This document shows positions 17,671-26,300 of a stretch of DNA of 64,000 nucleotides, one piece after another; within the stretch, counting starts at the first letter, position 1, and each line of letters begins with the position of its first letter. Both the position numbers and the translations under genes were made by a program. Source of the stretch: Streptomyces profundus (lineage in GTDB: Bacteria > Actinomycetota > Actinomycetes > Streptomycetales > Streptomycetaceae); assembly GCF_020740535.1 (NCBI RefSeq), contig NZ_CP082362.1:2912501-2976500 (forward strand), written 5' to 3'. The notes under the pieces were generated by a model. That model was not told the DNA's origin. It worked only from the letters and a program-made list of their open reading frames with translations, and ran no database searches.

Positions 17671-18765
17671 TCAGATGGACAGGCCCTTGCCGCGCAGCCA
17701 GGTCAGCGGGTCGATCGCGGTGTCCCCGCCCGGCCGCACCTCCAGGTGCAGATGCGGTCCCGAGGAGTTGCCGGTCGAGCCGACGAAACCGATCACGTCG
17801 GCCGTGGTCACCTCGGAGCCGGCGGAGACGTTCATCGAGGAGAGGTGGCAGTACCAGATCTCCGTGCCGTCCTCCAGCTCCACGATGACGCGGTAGCCGT
17901 AGGAGCCGGCCCACGCGGCCTCGGTGACGACGCCGGTGTGCACGTTCTTGACCGGGGTGCCGGTGGAGGCGGCGAAGTCCGTGCCGGTGTGCGTCGACTG
18001 CCACATCGAGCCGCTCTCGCCGTAGCCCGAGCTGAGGCGGAAGTCGCTCAGCGGCAGCGTGTAGCTGGCGCGCAGCTCGGCCAACCGCCGCTCTTCCTCC
18101 AGGCGTTGGCGCTCCTCCTCCTCGGCGCGGAGCCGCTCCTCCTCGGCGACCCGCTCGGCCTCGGCGAGGGCGGCGGCCTGCTCGACGGCGGCGACCTGCA
18201 CCTGCTGGACGGCCGCCGTGCGCGCCTGGATCTCGGCGCTGGTCTCCTGTTGGTCGGCCTGCTGGAGGATGCGGGCGCGCAGCGCCTCGCCGGCGTCGCG
18301 GCCGGAGTCGACCTCGGCCTCGGTGAGGCCGGCGCTGGTGAACACGGCGGTGGTGGCGGCCTGTTCGGAGCTGCCGGTGTCGACGAGCGAGCCGAGCAGC
18401 GGGATCTGCTTGACCTTGTCGGCCGCGCCGCTCATGCCGGGGACCGAGCCGGCGCCGTCCTCGTTCGCGGTGGCCATGCCACCCGCGCCCACGGCGGCGA
18501 TCACGCCGACGCCGAGCACGGCACGGCTACGGGCGATCGTGCCGCCGCGCTGGCGGCCGACGCGGTGCCGGCCGCGGACCGGACGGAGCGATTCCTCGCT
18601 CGGGTTCCACTCGGCGATGGACTCGTCGTCACCGACCTTGGGGCCGTAGTAGGACGGATGGGTGCCGTAGGCAGTGCCATAGGCGCCGAGGCTGTCCTGG
18701 GGGGTGTGCTCCACGGGGCGTGGGGCATCCAGGGAGTCCACGGAGGCGTGCCGATTTGACGCCAC
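17671..18765 (-). CDS. M23-family peptidoglycan endopeptidase with coiled coil
   Basis: A 364-residue cell-wall hydrolase. A cytoplasmic N-terminus of about 78 residues is followed by a membrane or signal segment (AVLGVGVIAAVGAGGMATA, about 82-100), a long Glu/Arg/Ala coiled coil (about 165-232) and an M23 LytM domain (about 245-355). The zinc ligands are present: H259 and D263 in HTGTDFA and H340 in PHLHLEV. Such enzymes cut peptide cross-links in peptidoglycan. The GTG at 18765 is decided by AGGAGA 10 bases upstream; a longer reading frame to 18918 would run through a riboswitch and is rejected. Expression is probably controlled by c-di-AMP through that leader. Confidence 0.92.
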   Translation of the reverse strand: MASNRHASVDSLDAPRPVEHTPQDSLGAYGTAYGTHPSYYGPKVGDDESIAEWNPSEESLRPVRGRHRVGRQRGGTIARSRAVLGVGVIAAVGAGGMATANEDGAGSVPGMSGAADKVKQIPLLGSLVDTGSSEQAATTAVFTSAGLTEAEVDSGRDAGEALRARILQQADQQETSAEIQARTAAVQQVQVAAVEQAAALAEAERVAEEERLRAEEEERQRLEEERRLAELRASYTLPLSDFRLSSGYGESGSMWQSTHTGTDFAASTGTPVKNVHTGVVTEAAWAGSYGYRVIVELEDGTEIWYCHLSSMNVSAGSEVTTADVIGFVGSTGNSSGPHLHLEVRPGGDTAIDPLTWLRGKGLSI

Positions 18766-18789
18766 GGGGGCGTTCTCCTTTCCTTCCTT

Positions 18790-18941
18790 CTCGCCTACCG
18801 GGTTAGCTGACGGGTTCGGAGCAGGAAGGTCTCCTACGGGCGGCTGGCGGGGGTCCCCCCGGCCGTCCGATTCACCCCAAGTGGTGGTTCCCCGGTTCCT
18901 TTGGTGCGTTGGTGACACACCTGCCAGATTCGGCGATGCGG
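18790..18941 (-). promoter_or_regulatory. ydaO-type c-di-AMP riboswitch
   Basis: The minus strand shows the conserved blocks of the ydaO/yuaA aptamer in order: CGCCGAATCTGG (18935-18924), GGAACCGGGGAACCAC (18899-18884), GGGGTGAATC (18878-18869), GAACCCGTCAGCTAACC (18817-18801) and GGTAGGCG just after it. The start of the M23 gene lies about 25 bases beyond the 3' end. In Streptomyces this riboswitch class is known to sit before cell-wall hydrolase genes such as rpfA and to shut them off when c-di-AMP is high. The 3' boundary is firm to a few bases; the 5' boundary is approximate. The promoter should lie in the less GC-rich region 18945-19150. Confidence 0.92.
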
Positions 18942-19214
18942 CACGGCCCCGTCCTCTGCGACGGCGGTGACTACCGCGCTGCGTTATCGAACGTTAATAG
19001 ACGGGACCACTGGATTCCAAGTGGCTACGGCAAAAACCCGCGAGATCTAGGGGGATTTTCGGTTACCAACTCCAGCAAAACAGACATAATTTCAAACCGA
19101 TGTGGGTTGTCTCGCATTCTGATGGTGCGTCAATCGTTATGCGGAGCGGGGCGTTCCTCTTACCCTGCGTGATCTCTCACCCAGCGTGGTCCCCGCGCGA
19201 ACCCCGCGTGGCCC

Positions 19215-20615
19215 TCACCCGAGCTGGTCCCCGTCCAGCCGGCCCTCCAGCGCGAGCGGCAGCCGGCGGTGCAGGTTCTCCGCCGTCATCCGGGCGTTCT
19301 GCCCCGAGCCGCGGGTCAGCATGGCGGTCACCTCCTCCTGGATGATCGCCGAGAACTGCTGGTAGTAGGGCGTGGCGGGGCGCGCCCGCGCCCCGTCGAG
19401 CGCGCACCACAGCAGCGCCGCGTACTCCGCACGCTCGGGCCGCCACGGCTCGTCGGAGGAACGTCCGCTCTCCCGCTCGACCGGGCGCTGATCGGCGCAG
19501 TCGGGCGTGGCGTTCTCGTCGAAGCCGTACGCCGCCTCAAGCGCGGGCGCGAACCCGGCCTCCAGCAGCTTCTCCTGGTTGTCCGGGTCGGCGGTCAGAA
19601 AGCTGATCAGCCGCTGCGCCATCTCGGCCCTGGGGCTGTTGGCCGCGACGGCCAGGCTCTGCCCGCCCAGGGCGCCGGGGCCCGGCAGGGTGGTCGCCCC
19701 GATCCGGAGCGCGGGATCGGCCCGTTCGGCCACCCGGTTGAGCGCGAACGGCCAGTTCCGCATCAGGGCCGGCCCGTTGCCCGGCTCGCCGTCCGTCCGC
19801 TCCTGGACGGGGACGGCGAACACGTCGATGGCGGCCGACTCGTCCGCGTCGAAGGAGGCGGCGCTGATCTCGGGGCCGCCAGGGGTGACGTTCGCGATGG
19901 CGGCCAGCTCGGTGAGGCCGCGCTCCCACTCCTCGACGCTCCCGGCATAGGCCCCCCGCCCGTCGACCAGCTCCGCCTCCGGGACGACGCTCCACAGCGC
20001 CTCAAGGGTGTTGACGGTGAGCCCCTCATAGGGCCGCAGTTGGGTGACATAGACGCCCTCGCCCCGGGTGACCATCCGCCCGTACACGGCCGAGAGCGGC
20101 CCGTTCCGCAGATCGGCCCCGCTGATCAGGTCGTCGCGGTAGTAGAGCAGGCCCACATCGGTGTTGAAGGGGACGGCGTAGAGCCTGTCGCGCCACCACC
20201 CGCCGACCGCCGTGTCGGCCACGAACGCGGGGGCGGCCAGCTCCTCGTCCAACTCGCCGATCAGGCCGGCCTCGGCGAACTCGGGGATCCAGGTGACGTC
20301 CAGGTTGAGGACGTCGTACCGCGCCACCCCCGACTGGAGTCCGCCGATCAGCTCGGCGCGCTGCTCGTTGGCGGTGGCCGGCAGCTCCACCAGCTCCGCC
20401 TTGACGCTCGCGACCTCGTTCCACCGGTCGATCAGCGCCCGCCGCACCCCTCCCTCGGGGCCGGTCAGATCGGAGCCGCTGACCACCACCAGCGGAACGT
20501 CGTCCGGTGGGACCGGCAGCACCGGCTCGTCGGGCGCCTCGCCACCGGCCGTGCAGGCGGCGGCGAGGACCAGCAGCAGGGCCGGCACGGTCAGCGCCCT
20601 CCGGGTCCTCCTCAT
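19215..20615 (-). CDS. Extracellular substrate-binding lipoprotein, coupled to the caspase gene
   Basis: A 466-residue protein of the ABC solute-binding family 1 fold. It begins MRRTRRALTVPALLLVLAAA, followed by the lipobox Cys (LAAAC-TAGG), so it should be lipid-anchored outside the membrane. Family features include RRALIDRWNEVAS with VELPATANEQRAELI, YDVLNLDVTWIPEFAEAGLI, a central YAVPFNTDVGLLYYRDDLI, and NSPRAEMAQRLISFL near the C-terminus. The ATG overlaps the caspase stop codon (ATGA), which implies translational coupling. No permease or ATPase genes accompany it, so it probably works as a ligand sensor for the caspase protein rather than in transport. That role is inference. Confidence 0.85.
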   Translation of the reverse strand: MRRTRRALTVPALLLVLAAACTAGGEAPDEPVLPVPPDDVPLVVVSGSDLTGPEGGVRRALIDRWNEVASVKAELVELPATANEQRAELIGGLQSGVARYDVLNLDVTWIPEFAEAGLIGELDEELAAPAFVADTAVGGWWRDRLYAVPFNTDVGLLYYRDDLISGADLRNGPLSAVYGRMVTRGEGVYVTQLRPYEGLTVNTLEALWSVVPEAELVDGRGAYAGSVEEWERGLTELAAIANVTPGGPEISAASFDADESAAIDVFAVPVQERTDGEPGNGPALMRNWPFALNRVAERADPALRIGATTLPGPGALGGQSLAVAANSPRAEMAQRLISFLTADPDNQEKLLEAGFAPALEAAYGFDENATPDCADQRPVERESGRSSDEPWRPERAEYAALLWCALDGARARPATPYYQQFSAIIQEEVTAMLTRGSGQNARMTAENLHRRLPLALEGRLDGDQLG

Positions 20616-23242
20616 CCGCGGCCTCTCCCCCCGATGGTGCGCAACAGCCCTGCCAGCTCGGCCGGTTGGTCGCCGCCGAGGTCGACACAGGTGTGCGCGG
20701 CGGTGAGCGAGGCCAGCGCGCCGGAGCCCTGGCAGACGTCGGCCGAGACCGAGACCACCACCAGGGTGTGGTCCAACCCCCCGAGCGCCAGATCCCGTCC
20801 CGCCGTCGGATCGGTGCGGTCGCCGCTGTCCGTGACCAGCACCAGCACCGTCTCGGTGTCGCTGCCCCTGGAGGCCGTCAGCAGGTCGATGCCCGCCAGC
20901 CCGGGCTCCACCAGCGAGACGGCGCCGCGCACGGCGGCCAACTCGTCCAGCGCCTCGCGCAGATCGCCGGCCGGGTGGCGGTCGAACTCCAACAGCGTGT
21001 CGTAGGAGCCCACGCCCCCGTCGCCGGCGCCCGGCGTGCCGAGCACCGCGTACCGGTCGTCCTCGTCCAGGACGTCGACGGCCGCCTCCAGGGTGGCCCG
21101 CACGGTCGCGTGGTTCCCCTCGGTGGTCGAACGCCCGCTCTCCGGGCCCAGCACCGATTCGGAGACATCGAGGACGAAGACCACATCCAGCGGAACGGAC
21201 GGCTCCGCCGCCTCGTCCAGATAGCCCTCGACCTCCGCAGGCCCCGGCAACTCCAGCTCCACCAGGGGCAGTCGCTCGAACTGGGCGGAGGTGCGCAGCC
21301 GGACGGGGAGCGAGGCGCTGTCGAGCCGCTCCGTCCGCGAGTCGGCCTCGCCCGGCCAGGTGACGGTGTCCCGGTCGGGCTCCGCCGCGTGCCGGAAGCC
21401 CTGCGCGGAGAGCGCGGCCCGGCCGGCGTCCGACGTCAGCCAGTCGCGCAGCAGCACCACCGCCGCCCGCCGGCCCCGTTCGTCCGCGTCGGCGGCGCGC
21501 CAGTGCACCGGGACGAAGCTGAGATCCAACGCCGGCACGTCCGACGGGTAGTACGCCTGGTAGTCGGCCTGCCAGTCGCTCTCCTCGGGGAGACAGGCCA
21601 GCGGCTGCTCGCTCACCAGCGTGAGCATGGTCAGCTCGGCGACCAACAGCGGCGGCGGGGCCGGCTGTTCGTCCTCGTCCGGCCGCGGCCTCAGGGAGCA
21701 CAGCAGCGAGGCGTCGTCCTCGACCGCGATATCGCCGTCGTTGTAGCCCGCGGCGCCGGCGGCCATGCCGTGCAGCAGCGCGGCGTCGGACGAGTCGGGC
21801 GCGGCGCGGTGCGGATCCCGGTCGAGCGCGGCCAGCAGCTCGGCCAGCTCCACCTCCTCGCGGGGCACCCCCGGCAGCTCGCCATGGGTCGCCAACACGG
21901 CCGGGCTCCTGGCGAGTTCGACCGGATCGCCGAGATGGACACGGCTGGCGGACGACAGCGTCGCCGGCCGCACCCGGTCCACCGAGAGCGAGCTGGCCGG
22001 CAGCCAGACGTCGGGCAGCGGACCGACGTCGCGCAGCAGTTGGGGACAGCGCCAGCTGGGCCCCTCGACGCAGGACAACCCGGGATCCGCCCAGTGCTCG
22101 GAGTGGCTGAACGCGTCCACGACGGCCGCGCCCGGCGCCCCGTACACCTCGACCACCACGCGGCGGCAGTCGTCGTCCGCCGGCACGATCCGATCCGCCT
22201 CGGCCGCGTCCGGCTGGAACCCGGCGAGCGCGCGGCGCAGCGGCTGCTCGTACTCCGGCGTGGTCAACACCCGCAGCTGCAACGGGATCGGGCAGCTCGA
22301 CGCCGGATAGCCGTCCTCGTCGACGACCTGCCCCAACACCCCGAGCGTGGTCAGCGCGAGGGCCAGCAGCGTGCCGAGCACCAGCGGATACGCGGACGAA
22401 CGCCCCCTGACGCCGGCCAACGTCGCCCGCAGGCGTTGGCCCAGGGCGCGCCCCTTGCGGAGCGTCCTGGTCAGCGAGGCGCGCAGCCGGCCGGGCGCGT
22501 GGAAGGCGTGGGAGAGCACCGTCTGGTCGCCGCCCGCCTCCTCGGTGAGGTGCGGCTCCCAGAAGTTGGCGTAGGCGCCGCCCCCGGCGGTGGTCCGGTG
22601 GTCGTCGGCCGCGTCGTGCAGCCGCTGGGCCAACTCGGCGACGGTGACCGGCCGGTTCGCGTCCCGCGCCGCCCGTAACGCGGCGATCAGCGCGGCGGTG
22701 AACGGGGTCGGCCCCGTGCCGTCGCCCTTCCACTGGTTGACCATCGGCCCGCACGAGGTGAGCAGCGCGAACAGCCGGCCGAACGGCTCCTCCTCGCGAT
22801 GGGCCTGACCCGAGTAGCAGCAGTCCAGGATCACCACGACGCGTCGGGCCGGCGAGGTGCGCAGCGTGTCCCGCAGCCAGGCGTAGCTGACGACCTCGGA
22901 CGGCTCCAACGGCAGCGAGGCGTCCCCGGGCAGCAGATAGAGCCGGCGCCCCCTGCCCTTAGGACCCGGCTCCGACTGCCCGTGCCCCGTGACATAGACC
23001 AGCAGCAACTCCCGTGCGCTGAACGCGGCTTCGCGCACCGCCTCGCGCACCGTCCGCGCGTCGTCGGCCGCCACCACCCGCCCGTCGGGGAAGACCGCCT
23101 CGCCGTCCTGATCCAGCGCGAACAGCGCGTCGCGCATGCCGAGCAGGTTGTGGCGGACCCCCGGGATATCGCCCAGCCGCGGGTAGACCGCCCCGCCGAT
23201 CAGCAGAATCCGCGAACCCGGCGCGGACGGCAACTCGCCCAT
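20612..23242 (-). CDS. Transmembrane caspase-like protease fused to substrate-binding and VWA domains
   Basis: An 876-residue protein with no signal peptide. Residues 8-230 form a caspase (C14) domain: RILLIGGAVY at the start, catalytic His87 in VYVTGHGQSE and Cys142 in VVILDCCYSGQ (equivalent to the DSCHSG motif of metacaspases). One membrane helix follows (about 285-307). The extracellular part contains a substrate-binding-protein-like region (about 320-680; DVWLPASSLSVDRV, ELARSPAVLATHG) and a VWA domain (about 683-870) with a MIDAS motif D692-V-S-E-S and D805. The SBP-VWA pair is a known actinobacterial architecture; its fusion to an N-terminal caspase is striking. The gene starts 16 bp after the EACC1-like gene. 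Inference: ligand binding outside activates proteolysis inside. Confidence 0.9.
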   Translation of the reverse strand: MGELPSAPGSRILLIGGAVYPRLGDIPGVRHNLLGMRDALFALDQDGEAVFPDGRVVAADDARTVREAVREAAFSARELLLVYVTGHGQSEPGPKGRGRRLYLLPGDASLPLEPSEVVSYAWLRDTLRTSPARRVVVILDCCYSGQAHREEEPFGRLFALLTSCGPMVNQWKGDGTGPTPFTAALIAALRAARDANRPVTVAELAQRLHDAADDHRTTAGGGAYANFWEPHLTEEAGGDQTVLSHAFHAPGRLRASLTRTLRKGRALGQRLRATLAGVRGRSSAYPLVLGTLLALALTTLGVLGQVVDEDGYPASSCPIPLQLRVLTTPEYEQPLRRALAGFQPDAAEADRIVPADDDCRRVVVEVYGAPGAAVVDAFSHSEHWADPGLSCVEGPSWRCPQLLRDVGPLPDVWLPASSLSVDRVRPATLSSASRVHLGDPVELARSPAVLATHGELPGVPREEVELAELLAALDRDPHRAAPDSSDAALLHGMAAGAAGYNDGDIAVEDDASLLCSLRPRPDEDEQPAPPPLLVAELTMLTLVSEQPLACLPEESDWQADYQAYYPSDVPALDLSFVPVHWRAADADERGRRAAVVLLRDWLTSDAGRAALSAQGFRHAAEPDRDTVTWPGEADSRTERLDSASLPVRLRTSAQFERLPLVELELPGPAEVEGYLDEAAEPSVPLDVVFVLDVSESVLGPESGRSTTEGNHATVRATLEAAVDVLDEDDRYAVLGTPGAGDGGVGSYDTLLEFDRHPAGDLREALDELAAVRGAVSLVEPGLAGIDLLTASRGSDTETVLVLVTDSGDRTDPTAGRDLALGGLDHTLVVVSVSADVCQGSGALASLTAAHTCVDLGGDQPAELAGLLRTIGGRGRG

Positions 23243-23258
23243 GAAGACGCCGGTCCGC

Positions 23259-23660
23259 CTAGTCCGAGCTCTGCTCTATGTGTTCGGCGATCCGCCGACT
23301 CAGCTCCTCCAACTCGGCGGCGGTCTCGACGTTGGAGGAGATGGTGAGAACCACGGTGCCGTCCGGGAGCGCGACCGTGACGGTGACGCGTTTCCGGCGG
23401 TTCTTGATGAAGTTGAAGAGGCTGCGGGTCAGCGCCGCGCCGACGCCCTTGGCCGCGGCGTCGAGGAGGAACATCAGGATGTCCTCGCCGGACCCCATGT
23501 TGTCGTCCGGCCGCCCCCACCCGTGGGCCCGCAGCTGGTCGTCCTCGGCGAGCCAGAGCCTGAGCAACTCCGCCTCGTTCTCGGGCGGCACGGCCTCCCG
23601 AACGCTGATCCGTAACGTGGTGACGGGCGTACCGTGCGGCCCGTCGGCGGTTTCCGACAC
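23259..23660 (-). CDS. EACC1-like (effector-associated constant component) protein
   Basis: A 133-residue protein (136 if an ATG at 23669 is used). It has an N-terminal beta strand and helix (TTLRISV, NEAELLRLWLAEDDQLRAHG), a central hydrophobic helix (LMFLLDAAAKGVGAALTRSL), a basic turn (NFIKNRRKR), a beta hairpin (VTVTVALPDG, TVVLTISS) and a C-terminal helix (AAELEELSRRIAEHI). This layout matches what I know of EACC1 proteins, described by comparative genomics as small constant partners of variable effectors such as caspases in multicellular bacteria. The caspase gene follows after 16 bp, as expected. GGGGAG lies nine bases before the GTG at 23660 but directly against the ATG at 23669, so the GTG is preferred. 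Confidence 0.75.
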   Translation of the reverse strand: MSETADGPHGTPVTTLRISVREAVPPENEAELLRLWLAEDDQLRAHGWGRPDDNMGSGEDILMFLLDAAAKGVGAALTRSLFNFIKNRRKRVTVTVALPDGTVVLTISSNVETAAELEELSRRIAEHIEQSSD

Positions 23661-23771
23661 GAGCGTCATCTCCCCGTGGCGCGTCCGACGCGCCGTTCTC
23701 CGCGCGCCCGGCTCCAGCGCGCCGCTCCCGTGTCCTCACCCGAACACAGAGGGTCAACCTAACACCAGGAA

Positions 23772-24863
23772 TCAGTCACCGGAAGCCGAATGCCGCACAG
23801 CGAGTAGCGCGAGATCGTCCTTGAGCCCCCCACCGCTGTGCGCGACCACATCGTCCACCACCAGATCCAACAGCTCCTGGGGAGCGCCGACCCGGCGATC
23901 GGTGAGACGCGCGGCCGGATCGTAGAAGACACCGTCGGCGTCCCTGGCCTCGCTCAGCCCGTCCGTGTACAGCAGCAGATGGGCGCCGGTCGGAAACGTC
24001 GCGGTGGTGGGCTGGTCACGATGCGCGTGCAGCTCGCTCAGGCCCAGCGGGAGCGCCGCGTCCCCGTACAGATAGTGCGCCTCACCGCTCGCGTGCAGCA
24101 GGACCGGGGGCGGATGGCCACGGTTGATCATGCGCAGCCGCGTCGGCGGATCGTCCGGCAGCTCCACCAGCACGGCGGTGGTGAAGCCCTCCATCGCGTC
24201 CAGGGTCGGGCTGTCGCCCCGCTCCCGCAGCAGCGTGGCCTCCATCCGGGCGGCCACCTCGCCCAGCTCGGGCTCGTCCTCGGCCGCCTCCCGGAAGGCG
24301 CCGAGCAGCACGGCGACCACCTCCGTGGCGCCAAGCCCCTTGCCGCGCACATCCCCCACCAACATCCGCACGCCGTACGGCGTCTCCCGCACCGAGTAGA
24401 GGTCGCCGCCGATCAGCGCGTTCCGCTGCGCCGCCTGATAGCGGGCCGCCACCCGCAACCGCCCCACCCGCTCCGGCGGCTCTGGCACCACGGCGCGCTG
24501 CACCGTCTCGGCGATCCGCCGCGCGGAGGCGATGCGCTCGTCGCGCCGACTGAGCATGCGGTTCAGCAGCAGGGCGAACACGGCCATGGACGCGACCGTG
24601 CCGACCTTGATCACGGCCTCGGGGGCCGTGGGGGTTATCCGCAGCATCTCGGCTCCCACGAGGGAGACGGCCACCGCGCCATAGAACGCGGTGAGCCAGA
24701 ACGAGAGCAACGGCGCCGCGGCGATGGGCGCCGCGACAAGGAACGGCGTCAATGTCACATGCGGCGGGGTGAGGAAGTCGAGAGCACCGCCGACAGCCAG
24801 CAGTATCCCCGGCAGCCAGGGATACAGCCGCCACCAGCCGACACCCGGCTCTCGCGTCCGCAC
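23772..24863 (-). CDS. Membrane PP2C/SpoIIE-family serine phosphatase
   Basis: A 363-residue protein with three or four N-terminal membrane helices (about 13-32, 40-55, 58-76, 87-102), a short linker helix (RIASARRIAETVQRAVVP) and an RsbU/SpoIIE phosphatase domain. Metal-binding acidic residues are in IGGDLYSV (D154) and VGDVRGKGLGA (D171); RGHPPPVLL and LLLYTDGLSEARD complete the fold. The GTG at 24863 is the only reasonable start; longer frames run into repeats. The EACC1-like gene begins 111 bp after its stop on the same strand. It may be cotranscribed with that system or may be a neighbour by chance. A TTGACC box within the gap could give the system its own promoter. Confidence 0.88.
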   Translation of the reverse strand: MRTREPGVGWWRLYPWLPGILLAVGGALDFLTPPHVTLTPFLVAAPIAAAPLLSFWLTAFYGAVAVSLVGAEMLRITPTAPEAVIKVGTVASMAVFALLLNRMLSRRDERIASARRIAETVQRAVVPEPPERVGRLRVAARYQAAQRNALIGGDLYSVRETPYGVRMLVGDVRGKGLGATEVVAVLLGAFREAAEDEPELGEVAARMEATLLRERGDSPTLDAMEGFTTAVLVELPDDPPTRLRMINRGHPPPVLLHASGEAHYLYGDAALPLGLSELHAHRDQPTTATFPTGAHLLLYTDGLSEARDADGVFYDPAARLTDRRVGAPQELLDLVVDDVVAHSGGGLKDDLALLAVRHSASGD

Positions 24864-24899
24864 CCTTCCACTGTGCGACCATTCCCCACCCCCCGCGAC

Positions 24900-26300
24900 C
24901 GAAGCGCTCGCCACGCGGGCAGGGAGCCCTCTCCCCGCACCGGCGGCGACGCGGCAACGCTGCGCGGCGACGCCGCACTGACCACGCGAACCCGGGCACG
25001 AAGCGGCGGCCCCGCCGGCAGGCCAGCGCGCGCGCCCCGCGAAGCGGGGGCGGGGCGGTGGCGGAGCGGGGTCGGGGGCGCGCTGGCCCTGGGCCGCAAG
25101 GCCAGCGCTCGCCGCGCGGGCAAGGCGGTGAACAGCACCATCGCACCGACCGGGGAGGGATGGGCCCGGCGCGTTCGCCACGCCGGCACGGCGGCGAACA
25201 ACGGCACCGCACCGACCGCGCGGGACGGGGCTCGAAACGACAGGCACGCCGGCACGGCGATTCACCGACGCGCCAACAAGGCCAGGAGCGCCGACCGCAC
25301 GGGCCGGGCGCGGAGCGGCGGCCACGCCGGCACGGCGGTGAGCAGCGGCACCGCACCGACCGCGCGGGACGGGGCTCGAAACGACAGGCACGCCGGCAGG
25401 CCAGCGCGCTCGCGGCGCGGAGCGGGGGCAAAGACGGCGCACCCGCCGCGCAGCGAGGCGCGGAGCAGCGGCGCCACTACTGACCCCGAGCCGCCAAAGC
25501 CGGCGCGCACGCCACGCTGGCCAAGCGGCGAACAACGGCACCGCCCCGACCACGAGGGCAAGGCGCGGAGCTGCGGCCACGCCGGCACGGCGGATCCACC
25601 GACGCGCAAAGCACACGAAAGGCCGTGCACTCACCGCGCAGCGCGGCGCAGCGCGGAGCGGGGCCGCCAAGGCCGGCTCGCCGGCCAAGCGGTGAACAGC
25701 ACCATCGCACTGACCGGGGAGGGATGGGCCCGGCGCGCGCGCCACGCCGGCACGGCGGTGAGCAGCGATACCAAACGCCGACCGCGCGGGCCGAGGCTCG
25801 AACCGACAGGGACGCCGGCAGGCCAGCGCGCTCGCCGCGCGGAGCGGGGGCAAAGACGGCGCACCCGCCGCGCAGCGAGGCGCGGAGCAGCGGCGCCACT
25901 ACTGACCCCGAGCCGCCAAAGCCGGCGCGCACGCCACGCCGGCACGGCGGTGAGCTGCGGCACCGCCCCGACCACGCGGGCAAGGCGCGGAGCTGCGGCC
26001 ACGCCGGCAAGGCGATTCACCGACGCGCCAACAAGGCCAGGAGCGCCGACCGCACGGGCCGGGCGCGGAGCGCTCGCCACGCCGGCACGGCGGTGAGCTG
26101 CGGCACCGCACCGACCGCGCGGGACGGGGCTCGAAACGACAGGGACGCCGGCAGGCCAGCGCGCTCGCCGCGCGAAGCGCACGCAGGCCCGCACACCCGC
26201 CGCGCAGCGAGGCGAGGCGTGGCGCGGGGGCGCGCTGGTCCCCGGGAAGGGGGAGGCGCGCCGGCCGGCGGCTGGGGCGGGGGGCCCGCGTTCTGCCGGC
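24900..26300. repeat. Mosaic GC-rich repeat field
   Basis: About 1.3 kb built of recurring modules, clearest between 25100 and 26200. A core word cgccggcacggcg (with variants) recurs at 25181, 25247, 25325, 25391, 25581, 25745, 25813, 25937, 26002, 26080 and 26146, often 66 or 78 bp apart. A block of about 100 bp (gcgcggagcgggggcaaaga onward) occurs twice, from about 25418 and about 25838. Another (gattcaccgacgcgccaaca onward) occurs at 25259 and 26012. Long ORFs run through it on both strands, but their peptides are only repeat translations. It separates the phosphatase promoter from the next gene's 3' end. The remaining 26301-26550 holds nothing I recognise. Confidence 0.8.

Noticed and set aside
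18766..18918. N-terminal extension of the M23 peptidase
   Set aside because: These codons overlap the ydaO riboswitch; a good ribosome binding site exists for the GTG at 18765.
25770..25815. tRNA-like word (gaggctcgaaccgac) inside the repeats
   Set aside because: No acceptor, D or anticodon arm can be formed around it; it is part of a repeat module.
24864..25853. Extended N-terminus of the PP2C phosphatase
   Set aside because: The extension is only repeat translation in Arg/Ala/Pro; the conserved protein starts at the GTG at 24863 just before the first membrane helix.
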